From JAJCYL01 sp965206015 (lineage in GTDB: Bacteria; Bacteroidota; Bacteroidia; Cytophagales; Cyclobacteriaceae), in NCBI GenBank assembly GCA_965206015.1, contig CBDBIW010000016.1:868001-932000 (forward strand): a stretch of 64,000 nt of DNA, read 5' to 3'. The translations under genes and the position numbers were made by a program. Position 1 is the stretch's first letter; every line of letters begins with the position of its first letter. The notes under the pieces were generated by a model. It made no database searches. It was given only the letters and a program-made list of their open reading frames with translations, and was not told where the DNA came from. This document shows positions 1 to 8,085 of the stretch, piece by piece.

Positions 1-1
1 T

Positions 2-433
2 CAAAATGTTGATAAATACCAGTTTGACAATGACACACTTCAAATAAGTGCTCGTCATAAAAAACTGATCACTCTCCTAATCGCTAAAAAGATAATTGTC
101 TGCTTCGAAAAAGGAGACCCACCCCTGGACCTTGATACACTCGCTCGTGAAATTGCAGTACCAGTTAGGTTTGTCAAGATAAGCACTCGAGAGCTAGTTG
201 ATGCAAATATTATTTCGGAAGTTGTTAACAACGACGGTGATTCTTTTTATCAACCAGCACTCGATATCAGTAAAATCAATATCCAATATGTTATTGATAA
301 ACTAGAAAGTCGAGGATTAAATAATGTTTGCGTCACCCAATCTAAGGACCTTGACAAAATCAATGCTTCATTAATGGCCATTGGTCAGGAAATGATTCAA
401 TCAAAGGCTAACAAACTTCTTCATAAGATTTAA
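2..433 (+). CDS. YihY/BrkB-family membrane protein, C-terminal part (5' cut by window edge)
   Basis: The frame is open from the window edge to TAA at 431-433, giving about 143 residues with no start inside the window. There is no membrane segment in this part. It reads as the cytoplasmic C-terminal winged-helix-like tail that Bacteroidota YihY/virulence-factor-BrkB proteins carry after their membrane core: a helix-turn-helix-like stretch around LARE-IAVPVRFVK, followed by RELVDANII. The family was once called ribonuclease BN, but that activity belongs to another protein; the real function is unknown. The assignment rests on resemblance of the tail only, because the six-helix core lies outside the window. 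Confidence 0.55.
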   Translation, partial: QNVDKYQFDNDTLQISARHKKLITLLIAKKIIVCFEKGDPPLDLDTLAREIAVPVRFVKISTRELVDANIISEVVNNDGDSFYQPALDISKINIQYVIDKLESRGLNNVCVTQSKDLDKINASLMAIGQEMIQSKANKLLHKI

Positions 434-456
434 TAGAAGGAAGATTTAATAGAAGG
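425..456. repeat. 16-bp perfect tandem duplication over a stop codon
   Basis: The unit AAGATTTAATAGAAGG occurs at 425-440 and again at 441-456 with no mismatch. The first copy contains the TAA stop of the YihY-like gene. It is one of ten such duplications in this window. Confidence 0.9.
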
Positions 457-459
457 TGC

Positions 460-753
460 CTAGTTGTTCAATCTATAGTACTTAATCCCGTCAAATTCCA
501 TAAGCAAACCACTTTTACGAAGTAACACTTCCACTTCCAATTTGAAATCTCCATTATCCTCCGTTTCATAAACAAGTTCATTCGCTTCATCAAAAAACAT
601 TACCCTCTCAGGTCTCTGACCAATGAGAAAGGTTTCTTCTGAAATTTCGACGAAAGAGAATTCTTCAAGAACTTCTTCGTTGACTGCAGACTTGTCAATA
701 CCGTTGTACGGTATTGGTGTTTTTTTTAGCCCGCCCGTGAGGTGGATATTCAA
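460..753 (-). pseudogene. Hypothetical protein whose 5' end is fused to an IS end
   Basis: A 97-codon frame runs from ATG at 753 to the stop at 460. The first 15 or so codons (753 down to about 714) lie in the same DNA that recurs as an IS-like end at 47937-47998, so this start belongs to the mobile element, not to the original gene. The remaining 80 residues are acidic (SAVNEEVLEEFSFVEISEE...) and resemble nothing I recognise. The likely history is insertion of an IS5-type element that removed the native N-terminus. Whether the chimera is translated is unknown. Confidence 0.4.
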
Positions 754-1065
754 GAGATACTTTTTATCCTGGAGTCATGAATAAGCGCAACTACCCTTAC
801 ACTGGCCGATAGTAATTAGTAATTTGGAAGAGGTTTTGGACCGTGCTGATTGACCCGAACATATCGCATTGAAAGCAGACAAAGACTATCAGTCAAAGAA
901 AAATGCAGACCTTTTGACCAGGCGAAAGCTGAAGAACCATATCTTGAAAAAGCCAAAAAGGATCAGCCTTTAACCCATTGGGAGAAAGCATCCCATAAAC
1001 TAATAGGCCAGACAAGGTATAAAGCAGAGCGGACATTCGGTAGTATGCGCGAGACTGTAAACTGA
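698..1065 (+). mobile_element. IS5-type insertion sequence remnant (left end plus C-terminal transposase piece)
   Basis: Positions 714-774 match 47937-47998 almost base for base (TTGGTG, a T-run of 7 versus 8, AGCC, GTGAGGTGGATATT, then GGAGT), marking a shared element end. About 75 bases further on, codons 850-1065 encode a 71-residue piece ending LTHWEKASHKLIGQTRYKAE-RTFGSM. That is the conserved RYxVERTFGSM block near the C-terminus of IS5-family DDE transposases. The middle of the transposase and the Asp residues are gone and the piece stops early, so the element is dead. Confidence 0.65.
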
Positions 1066-1105
1066 ACGCTGTCCAAGTTAAAAATTAAGAACATTATAAC
1101 TTAGA

Positions 1106-1179
1106 TAACCCGTTGTGCTAATTAGTCATAAGTAAGAATAAAAGTGTACATAATCCTGATTAATTAGCACAACGGGTTA
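1106..1179. repeat. Perfect 19-bp inverted repeat (hairpin or mini-element)
   Basis: TAACCCGTTGTGCTAATTA at 1106-1124 is the exact reverse complement of 1161-1179, around a 36-base spacer. It follows the dead IS5-type remnant. It could be a 74-bp miniature inverted-repeat element or a long transcription terminator. No T-run of terminator type follows on the plus strand, which slightly favours the mobile reading. Confidence 0.7.
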
Positions 1180-1346
1180 AAGCTAATTTTTCCATTCTTA
1201 GGCAGGTTACCACAAACTTATCTTTTCACACTTTTATCGGTGCTAAATGAAGGGAAATTATTTATCAATGAAATAGGTGTGGAATAAGTAATACATTCTC
1301 ACTGCCGAATTGTCAAATCCTCATTTCGGGACCAATTGCTCTAAAA

Positions 1347-1756
1347 ATGTTAAGGACATACAGCTTTTTAACCTTTCTCACAATCGTGTTTGCTACTTCA
1401 AATGCCAGTGCGCAGGAGGAAAACTCGTACACTAAAAACCTGATCATTACAACCTGGATAAGCTTGGAAAACCCAATAGCCGGAATTAAATATCAAAACA
1501 ACTCATCGGTTCTTGGATATTATGTAAACATTAAAACTGACCTGGATAAATTTATGGCCACTGCCGGTCCGTCCGTTACAGTTATCAAAGATCATACCTA
1601 TACCTTGGTGCAGGTACATTTGACGGATTCTTAGCCCTTGAGATTGGAATATCAATCCAAAGACAAAAGTTATCCTTCGATTTAGGTATAGACTATGTTC
1701 CTGAAGATCGCTTTGATTTCTTAGTGCCAACTCTGGGCATGGGAATTAATTTCTAA
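1347..1756 (+). pseudogene. Small exported beta-barrel-like protein, frameshifted
   Basis: The start at 1347 gives a signal peptide (MLRTYSFLTFLTIVFATSNA-SAQ) and beta-rich sequence (NLIITTWISLENPIAGIKYQ). The frame goes wrong near 1605. From there another frame continues sensibly as YLGAGTFDGFLALEIGISIQ and ends at TAA 1754-1756 with LVPTLGMGINF, a Phe-terminated strand typical of outer-membrane barrels. Joined, the product would be about 136 residues, short for a barrel, so an upstream deletion is also possible. A single-base sequencing error could equally explain the break. Specific function not recognised. Confidence 0.5.
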
Positions 1757-1821
1757 ATGCAGTACATAACCATTGCTAGTTGTTTTGAGTTAAAATATTT
1801 TTATAGTGAAAAGTACCGATC

Positions 1822-2949
1822 ATGAAAAGCACAGGGATGAATCATAAAAACATCAAACTGAATTCAATGCTATTCTTAGCCATTTTGTTCTTTGCACTGG
1901 AAGGATGTAACCAGGCAATTCAGAATGCAAACAAAGAATTCATGCCCAACGCTCAAGGGTCTATGGGCGAAATAATACTGGTTATGGACTCAACACAATG
2001 GAAGAGTCAGATCGGATCTGAATTAAGGCAAATTTTTCACGCCGTGGTACCTGGTCTCCCACAAGATGAATCCGGGTTTAAACTGCATCGGGTTAATCCA
2101 CTGAACCTTAATGATGTATTAAAACAAGCAAAGAATTTGATTTTTGTGACTGTTTTAAGTGATAAAAGCCAAGAAAGTCAAGTGCTTAAAAGTTACTTCA
2201 CTAATGAATCTCTTAAAAGAATTCAAAATGACGATAATCTTTACATGTTCACCAAAAAGGATGATTTCGCTCAAGGTCAAGAGGTTCTTCACCTCTTTGG
2301 CAAAGATCGGCAGACTTTGATTGCTAATCTGCAAGAAAACCGTGATAAAATACGAAGGTATTTTGAGAATATTGAGATTAAAAGGCTGGAGGCTTCACTA
2401 TTCCAATCAGAAATGAAAGATCTCAGGTCAGAACTAAAATCAAAGCATGATTTTAGCATTAGAGTGCCTTATGGTTACGAATTAGCCAGGAATGGTGACA
2501 ATTTTGTATGGATTCGACAATTGGAATACCCCGAGGAAAAAAGCTTTTTTGTCTACTATGAGCCCTATAAGTCCCCGGACATTTTTAACAAGGATTCTAT
2601 TGCAAAACTTAGGGATAAAATCACCTCCAAATTGCTTCGGGATGTCGAAAATCAAGACACTTATATGATGCTTCAGGAAGAGAAATATATGCCTTATGTG
2701 ACTAATGAGATAAGCCTGAATGGGAATTATGCATTCGAAATGAGAGGATTATGGAAACTAAATGATATATCGGCTGGTGGCCCCTTTGTTAGTTACACTA
2801 CTGTGGATGAAAAATTACAACGCCTCTATTATATTGAGGGTTATGTCTATCGCCCGTCAAATGACAAAAGGGATTGGATGAGGGAAATGGATACCATTCT
2901 ACGCACTTTTGAGATTTCAGATCAGAGCCCCCCTGAACCGACGGATTAG
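1822..2949 (+). CDS. DUF4837 family lipoprotein
   Basis: 375 residues. A hydrophobic leader ends in the lipobox L26-E27-G28-C29, so the mature protein should be lipid-anchored in the periplasm or outer membrane. The body (GSMGEIILVMDSTQW near the start, then VTVLSDKSQESQVL, and KHDFSIRVPYGYELARNGDN in the middle) matches the DUF4837 family, which is widespread in Bacteroidota and has no known role. Two in-frame ATGs (1822 and 1837) could serve as start; either keeps the signal. Flanks are a broken barrel gene upstream and a dead transposase downstream, so it is probably monocistronic. Confidence 0.8.
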   Translation: MKSTGMNHKNIKLNSMLFLAILFFALEGCNQAIQNANKEFMPNAQGSMGEIILVMDSTQWKSQIGSELRQIFHAVVPGLPQDESGFKLHRVNPLNLNDVLKQAKNLIFVTVLSDKSQESQVLKSYFTNESLKRIQNDDNLYMFTKKDDFAQGQEVLHLFGKDRQTLIANLQENRDKIRRYFENIEIKRLEASLFQSEMKDLRSELKSKHDFSIRVPYGYELARNGDNFVWIRQLEYPEEKSFFVYYEPYKSPDIFNKDSIAKLRDKITSKLLRDVENQDTYMMLQEEKYMPYVTNEISLNGNYAFEMRGLWKLNDISAGGPFVSYTTVDEKLQRLYYIEGYVYRPSNDKRDWMREMDTILRTFEISDQSPPEPTD

Positions 2950-2982
2950 CGTATGATGTAATCCAATATTAATAACATCCCA

Positions 2983-3603
2983 TTGTTGGCTGGTAGTGTG
3001 ATTGTCGCTGACCGGTATTACAATGATTTCTCTTTGCTCAGGGTTTGGGACAGCAACAAGGTCTTTTTTGTGATCAGACACAAACACAACATCCCATTCA
3101 AGTCCATCAAAGAGAATGAGTTGCCCAATAACCGACATGAGCATATCCTCAAAGATGAGCTAATAGAGCTTACAGGCAATCAATCTAAAGAGTAAGTACC
3201 CAAAACGATTGCGAAGGGTCGCTCTATACGATGAAACCAATGATCAGACCATAGAACTGATCACTGACCAAATGTCCCGGACAGCAAACACCATTTTGGT
3301 GAGCTTTACAAAAGCAGATGGCAGATTGAAGTCTTCTTTCGTGAGATCAGGCAACTACTGCACATTAAATCATTCATTGGGACAACCAAAAATGCAGTTA
3401 TGATACAGGTTTGGACGGCTCTGATTACTATTCTGATCTTGAAATTCCTCAAAGCATTAGCTAAATACCGATGGCAACTCTCCAATCTGATCGCATTTAT
3501 ACGACTGAACTTGTTTGTTAAGATTGATTTGAAAAAATGGCTCGATAAGCCCTTCGATCATCCACCAAACAGGCTCAAAAATCAACAACAGGGGGTTCTC
3601 TTT
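2983..3603 (+). pseudogene. IS4-type transposase remnant, 5'-truncated and frameshifted
   Basis: Three consecutive frames encode pieces of one DDE transposase: AGSVIVADRYYNDFSLLRVW (2983-3195), then RRVALYDETNDQTIELITDQ (3209 on), then MIQVWTALITILILKFLKAL and LVKIDLKKWLDKPFDHPPN (3400 on), finishing QQGVLF near 3603. The order and content fit the C-terminal half of IS4-family enzymes with a second catalytic Asp in VADRYYND. The N-terminal half is absent and there are at least two frameshifts (near 3195 and 3300), so it cannot make transposase. Confidence 0.75.
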
Positions 3604-3750
3604 GATTCCTGCCACTCAATCTCGCGCTATCCTGCTTTGGTGGCTGATTGCTATATTACCTTGAATCGTTTAGGACACTATTGGTTGGTTAAGTATTTTC
3701 ATCATAAACCTTCCGATCTATGTTCGAAGGTAAATAATTGTGAAAATTTC

Positions 3751-4872
3751 TCAATAACTGGTAGTGGTAAAATCCCCTGGCAGTGATATTTCCAATAATT
3801 CTACATTGTCTGAACATGTGCCGATTTGATACTTCAAACCCGGCGGAATGACAAAAGCATCTCCTTTTTTTAGCTTTTGGAAAACCTGTGGTTCTGCGGT
3901 CAGCTCCATTTCTCCCTGCATTACAAACGTGAATAAGATATCAGAATCATGGCTGGAAAGCTGAGGTTTTGACTTATCTCCAGTTGCCTTTGCTACATGT
4001 ACTGAAGCAACGCCTTTGGTGGCTTTGTTAATTCCCGTATCGCGAAACTGAAAACCATTTATTCTCCAGGGTTTCCACGTGGCTTTTTTTGAAAGATAGT
4101 GACAAAATTTTTGCCCTTGAAATTCACGTTGTGGATGGAATTGCCAGGTTGGCAAGTCCATTTCATGGTCAATGGTGGTCATATGATCTGAGGGTACTCC
4201 AATTTCGATTACTTCCAGATTGTCTGATGCTTCCAGGACTTGATGCCTGATTTCAGGGGGTTGAGTGACGCAATCTCCTGCTTCCAGTATAAATGGAGGC
4301 CCCTGATCTTCATAAACCAATTTCACCCAGCCATTGTAGCAGAATATTAATTGAAATCCTATGGTGTGATAGTGTACCATATCCGGTACCGGTCCACCAT
4401 TGGGAATTCTTATGTGTGATGCAATAATACTACCTCCTAATCTATCGGGAATCAGGTCGCGATATTGCATACCGGCTCTGCCTATCACCCAGGGATCGCT
4501 GTCTTGCAATTGCCGTACTTCGAATTTGTGCAGGGTAGGAGGGGTTATGGCATGATAAGATCGTGGGTGAATAGTTATAAGCGTACCATTGGGTGCTGTG
4601 AATTCGGTCTTACCATGATTTATGCTTTCCGGTTCATCAGTTAGCCAATGAAGAACTGGAGGTGGTATGTCGGCATTCTTGTCTAATCGAAGATTCATAC
4701 CATGGCCGGACATAAATGCCACTGCTGGATTGTCAGAAGGAAAAATGTTGTCCAGCCTAAACCCGATTCTCTCCAAGAAATTCATGTCCTCAATTAAGTC
4801 ACTACTGGGCATTAACACTTGTACTATTGAATTATTAGCTACTTGTGAATTATTAGCTACTTGCTCCTTCAT
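3751..4872 (-). CDS. Double-cupin protein with glyoxalase-like N-terminus
   Basis: From ATG at 4872 the product has 373 residues; a TTG at 4917 would add 15. Residues about 15-65 (VQVLMPSSDLIEDMNFLERI, then FMSGHGMNLRL) look like half of a vicinal-oxygen-chelate (glyoxalase) fold. Two cupin barrels follow. The first has HYHTIGFQLIFCYNGWVKLV and EAGDCVTQPPEIRHQVLEAS, the second has SSHDSDILFTFVMQGEMELT and KKGDAFVIPPGLKYQIG. The first barrel has the usual metal-binding histidines; the second is poorer in His. Such proteins bind a metal and a small acid or sugar; the substrate is not evident. An 18-bp tandem duplication at 4828-4863 doubles the motif QVANNS just after the start. Confidence 0.7.
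   Translation of the reverse strand: MKEQVANNSQVANNSIVQVLMPSSDLIEDMNFLERIGFRLDNIFPSDNPAVAFMSGHGMNLRLDKNADIPPPVLHWLTDEPESINHGKTEFTAPNGTLITIHPRSYHAITPPTLHKFEVRQLQDSDPWVIGRAGMQYRDLIPDRLGGSIIASHIRIPNGGPVPDMVHYHTIGFQLIFCYNGWVKLVYEDQGPPFILEAGDCVTQPPEIRHQVLEASDNLEVIEIGVPSDHMTTIDHEMDLPTWQFHPQREFQGQKFCHYLSKKATWKPWRINGFQFRDTGINKATKGVASVHVAKATGDKSKPQLSSHDSDILFTFVMQGEMELTAEPQVFQKLKKGDAFVIPPGLKYQIGTCSDNVELLEISLPGDFTTTSY
4828..4863. repeat. 18-bp perfect tandem duplication near a start codon
   Basis: TGAATTATTAGCTACTTG is present at 4828-4845 and 4846-4863. In the cupin gene (minus strand) it encodes QVANNS twice, in frame, within the first 15 residues counted from ATG 4872. Confidence 0.9.
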
Positions 4873-4922
4873 CTGATGAAAAGGTATTGTGGCATGAATA
4901 TAATCAGATTGCCGCAAGGAGG

Positions 4923-5540
4923 CTACTGATTAAGTGTATAAGCAGAGTTCAGCGATATTCTTTCCGTATAGTAATCTTTAACGACAGAATGAAATTCCTT
5001 ATCCATGGTTTTTCTAAACCGATATTCACCGGTAACCTGCCAGCTGTTATCTTTAAACGCTGAAGTGGTGGTGACATGCTCAATTGCGGATATGATTACG
5101 TTGTCATCTTTGCTTATCTCGATCTTACCTTCCAATGAATTACCATATTCAGTGGTAGTGAATTTACCCTCTTCGGTGAAAAGCGTTTCACCATCAGTAA
5201 GACCTCCATGAATGTTGGAGTTGTAGTATTTAATCCGGTGTTCACCTGGGTGCCATAGCCAGAAAGAATCTCCTGTGATGTGAGCCGTATCAGCCCGAAA
5301 TACTACATGAGTTAAGCGAAGTAGTTCCCCTCTAATTCAAAGTCAAACCATAGACCGAATCCTATGGAAGATTGTGGATTCCTTGAATCATATTTCGGAT
5401 TAGGTGTCATCCATTGATCCAGGTTATCAGATAAATGGTTGGCTAATTTCATAAAATTATCTTGAGAAATTCCTGCTATTTGCCCTTTGGCAAGAGTGGA
5501 AGTGAGAAGTAGTATTGATATGGGCTTTATCGCTTTTCAA
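4923..5540 (-). pseudogene. Exported protein of unknown function, frameshifted
   Basis: Read from a TTG at 5540, the minus strand gives a plausible signal peptide (KAIKPISILLLTSTLAKG) and a body with NFMKLANHLSDNLDQWMTPN and SSIGFGLWFDFELEGNYFA, then a stop near 5315. The next frame over continues at once as LTHVVFRADTAHITGDSFWL and GGLTDGETLFTEEGKFTTTE and ends at 4923. One small indel near 5320 therefore splits a gene of about 205 residues. The second half is a beta-rich domain I do not recognise. It sits 50 bases upstream of the cupin gene, on the same strand, so the two may once have formed an operon. Confidence 0.55.
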
Positions 5541-5605
5541 TATTCTTTCAAGATTTTCTTCTTATTTCAGAGCCTCAAACGAGTGACTCCGATAGATTGT
5601 TGAGT

Positions 5606-5767
5606 TTAGTAAATAGACTTGGATAGGATAAAGAGTAACAGTGATATTACAAATGCAAGAGGCATTGTAATTCCAATATATTTCAAATAGGTTCTCCTAT
5701 AATCGTATTTGCCCGGATTAACTTCGCCAAATTTTTCAATAGTAGACTTTAAAATACTGTCATCCGA
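5606..5767 (-). pseudogene. C-terminal membrane-anchor fragment
   Basis: A 53-codon stretch without a start (DDSILKSTIEKFGEVNPGKY, then one membrane helix MPLAFVISLLLFIL and SKSIY stop). A stop codon precedes it in frame at 5768-5770. It looks like the tail of a small membrane protein; no family recognised. Confidence 0.35.
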
Positions 5768-5774
5768 CTAATAT

Positions 5775-5796
5775 ATTAACAGGGGATTAACAGGGG
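5775..5796. repeat. 11-bp perfect tandem duplication
   Basis: ATTAACAGGGG occurs at 5775-5785 and 5786-5796, directly upstream of the membrane-anchor fragment on the minus strand. Confidence 0.85.
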
Positions 5797-5820
5797 TTGT
5801 GATTCTTGATAAAATGCAAT

Positions 5821-5844
5821 AGCGGGGTATTTGACTTCCCCGCT
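5821..5844. terminator. Short GC hairpin, possible terminator
   Basis: AGCGGGG and CCCCGCT form a 7-bp perfect stem around a 10-base loop. No strong T-run follows on either side, so termination is possible but not certain. Confidence 0.4.
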
Positions 5845-6184
5845 AAAGTTGATGATGATTGAGTATCACACACAAAGCATCATGATTAAAAGTACAAATC
5901 TATCAGGACAGTCCATTATTTGCCGGCTACTTTCATGTATTCCCAGGTAACTGGTTGTTGAGAGCGTAGGGGAACATCAAAGTGACCGTTATTACAAGAC
6001 AATGATTACTTTCAAGCAATTAGTTTTCTTAGAGAATAGCTTTTTATCTGAGCATTGATAGCCTTCCGGCAGCCAGTACGTTAAGTGATGCCAACATGTG
6101 GTAGGAGGAAGTGATGTATTTGCTACCTTATAAAGCAAGCTATATGCCCGCTACAAGGGAATACTTAATCCTACTCATTGTGGA
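5845..6184. other. Gene-poor debris
   Basis: No complete gene here. On the minus strand, 5916-5993 encodes a short tail (FDVPLRSQQPVTWEYMKVAG then K and stop) that looks like the end of a lost gene. From about 6040 rightward the plus strand is probably the decayed upstream part of the transposase fragment that follows. Confidence 0.4.
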
Positions 6185-6430
6185 TTGATAAGCGGTCAGG
6201 TTGATATGAAGAAGGTTTTGGTTTTGACTTTTCAACGATCACCCTGTTTGTGGATATTTTTAAAGGGAGCAGGTCGTAATACGCTGACCGGAAAGAAGAA
6301 AGGAGGGCTGAAAATTCACACAAAGATGCCAATGACCGGCTTTGTACCCGATTTAATCTATATCACAGCAGCAGCTTGTAATGACAATATGAAGTTTGAA
6401 GCCAAAAAAACAGCCCATTGTGGATTGCCA
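6185..6430 (+). pseudogene. DDE transposase fragment (IS4-like)
   Basis: The recognisable core is FKGAGRNTLTGKKKGGLKIH followed by TKMPMTGFVPDLIYITAAAC-ND. This corresponds to the KGGIKxHT...xPxxI...AAxND segment between the first two catalytic Asp residues of IS4-type transposases that carry a DUF4372 N-terminus. In another frame just upstream, FDFSTITLFVDIFKG supplies the block that should precede it, so at least one frameshift lies near 6240. Both ends of the gene are missing. Confidence 0.6.
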
Positions 6431-6498
6431 GTTTGGCCAATCCTTCAAAAGCCTTATTTCTTGTAATCCGCTTGTTATTGGCAGTGTAGCAGATTGCA

Positions 6499-6684
6499 TT
6501 AGTTCAGGGTAAGCACCTCACTACAGCTCATCTCAGGCTTTTTCCCGGGCTCATTGCCAATAAGGTGTTTTTTGCTGGTTTGATCGAATTGAATGCAAAA
6601 ATTGTCCACCAGGTAGAAAATTTCAGTAATTTTATTTTCAGATGGAGTCATGTATTTCGTGATTAAGTATTTGAAATCCAGCAT
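6499..6684 (-). pseudogene. IS982-family transposase, N-terminal fragment
   Basis: 61 residues. NKITEIFYLVDNFCIQFDQT, then GNEPGKKPEMSCSEVLTL, match the start of IS982-family transposases (KxTEIFYxxDEFCxxFD...KPxMSxSEIxTI). The reading stops right after this block, before any catalytic residue, so only the 5' piece of an element is left. Confidence 0.7.
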
Positions 6685-6770
6685 TTTAAATTAATCACCA
6701 CTACAGGCTTTATTGAGTCCTCAAGGGTTTCTCTCAGAAAATTCATTCAAAAGTATTAATCGAACTCAGG

Positions 6771-7328
6771 TTAGTTAAAGAAATTCATAGTTCTCTCAAT
6801 ACCGATTGTTGCAAATGAAAGAACTATATCGCAGGATTTATCGATAATCGGTAGTATTACTTCCATTTCTTCTTTTTCGAAATTTGATAGCACGTAATCG
6901 ACTTGTTGCCCTTGGTGAAAATTGCTTCCAACACCAAATCTAAGCCGGGGGTAATTGCTGCTTCCAAGCAGTAGTTCAATGTTTCCAAGTCCATTATGAC
7001 CTGCATTTGAACCGCGAGCTTTCAACCTCAATTTCCCAAATGGTAGCGCAATATCATCAGTTACTATTAGAACATTCTCTATGGGGATTTTTTCTTGTTT
7101 CATCCAGTAATTGACCGCCTTCCCGCTAAGGTTCATGAATGTCGTTGGTTTGATAAGAATTAATTTTCGGCCTTTGTGTTTAATTTCTGTTTTATTTGCC
7201 AGTCTAGCTGGCTCAAATTTGACCTCTTTCTTATCGGCTAACCGATCAAAAATCAGGAAACCGGCATTGTGTCTGGTCAATTCATATTCGGCTCCAGGGT
7301 TACCCAATCCGCATATCAGATATTTCAT
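6771..7328 (-). CDS. pth: Peptidyl-tRNA hydrolase
   Basis: 185 residues, the usual length. It frees tRNA from peptidyl-tRNA dropped during translation, in the cytoplasm. The N-terminal motif CGLGNPGAEYELTRHNAGF carries N10 and the catalytic H20. The block VTDDIALPFGKLRLKARGSN then AGHNGLGNI holds the catalytic Asp and the substrate-binding GHNG. Gene order prs-rplY-pth is conserved in Bacteroidota, so the assignment is firm. A terminator hairpin sits in the 73-base gap behind rplY, so pth is probably read both through leak and from a local promoter. Confidence 0.97.
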   Translation of the reverse strand: MKYLICGLGNPGAEYELTRHNAGFLIFDRLADKKEVKFEPARLANKTEIKHKGRKLILIKPTTFMNLSGKAVNYWMKQEKIPIENVLIVTDDIALPFGKLRLKARGSNAGHNGLGNIELLLGSSNYPRLRFGVGSNFHQGQQVDYVLSNFEKEEMEVILPIIDKSCDIVLSFATIGIERTMNFFN

Positions 7329-7343
7329 TCACAGGATTTTACC

Positions 7344-7378
7344 AACAAAAAAAGTCCTACTCGTAAAGAGCAGGACTT
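7344..7378 (-). terminator. Rho-independent terminator after rplY
   Basis: On the minus strand AAGTCCT-G-CTC, loop, GAG-T-AGGACTT is followed directly by a run of seven T. It closes the prs-rplY transcript ahead of pth. Confidence 0.8.
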
Positions 7379-7401
7379 CAAAGGTATTTTCTTTAAATGA
7401 A

Positions 7402-8055
7402 TTATTCTCCTTCTTTAGGTGCATCTGGCATTTCGGCATTTGCTTCGGAACCTTCAACTCCTTCTGCAGCTTCTCCTTCTTCAAGCTCCTCTTCTTCTGC
7501 GGCAGTCTTAAGCACTCTAGGAATTTGAACTGACGCAATAGTTACCCTATCATTATTCATGAATTCATAATCGCCTAAGATCAAATCCCCGACTTTCACG
7601 GATTTACCGAGCTCAAGAGTGTCAATCGGGACATCAATATGTGCCGGCATATTCGGAGGATAAGCTTTTACTCCCAATTTTCTGTTTTTACGAACAAGCT
7701 TTCCACCTTGTTTTAGCCCGGGAGCAATTCCAACGAAGTGAACGGGTACTTCCATTTTAATTGGTTTATTGTCATCCAACATTAAGAAGTCAGCGTGTAA
7801 AATCACATCGCTGACCGGATGAAATTGAATGTCTTGTAAAATGCATCTGTATTCGGTTCCTTCAATATCAAGATTTACAAAATGTACTTCTGGCGTGTAA
7901 ACCAATTCTCTAAAGAGAATCATTGGTGAGTAGAAATGAATTTGTTCATCGCCACCATAAAGTACGCATGGGACATTACCCTGTCCACGAAGTTTCTTTG
8001 ATTCTGATTTACCGAGATTTGCTCTTTTAAACCCTATAATCTCAAGTGTTTCCAT
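7402..8055 (-). CDS. rplY: 50S ribosomal protein L25 (general stress protein Ctc type)
   Basis: 217 residues, the long two-domain form. It binds 5S rRNA in the large subunit. The N-terminal L25 domain shows the signature GFKRANLGKSESKKLRGQGN then VPCVLYGG. A second beta domain follows (LEGTEYRCILQDIQFHPVSD, VPVHFVGIAPGLKQGGKLVR). The acidic tail (EEEELEEGEAAEGVEG) is typical of the Bacteroidota version. It lies 30 bases downstream of prs and is probably cotranscribed with it. Confidence 0.97.
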   Translation of the reverse strand: METLEIIGFKRANLGKSESKKLRGQGNVPCVLYGGDEQIHFYSPMILFRELVYTPEVHFVNLDIEGTEYRCILQDIQFHPVSDVILHADFLMLDDNKPIKMEVPVHFVGIAPGLKQGGKLVRKNRKLGVKAYPPNMPAHIDVPIDTLELGKSVKVGDLILGDYEFMNNDRVTIASVQIPRVLKTAAEEEELEEGEAAEGVEGSEANAEMPDAPKEGE

Positions 8056-8085
8056 TGTGTTCTTTATTTAGTTTAGTTGTTTTTC

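Noticed and set aside
2917..3144. Minus-strand reading frame opposite the IS4-type remnant
   Set aside because: It is the shadow of the transposase frame and has no start context or protein-like features of its own.
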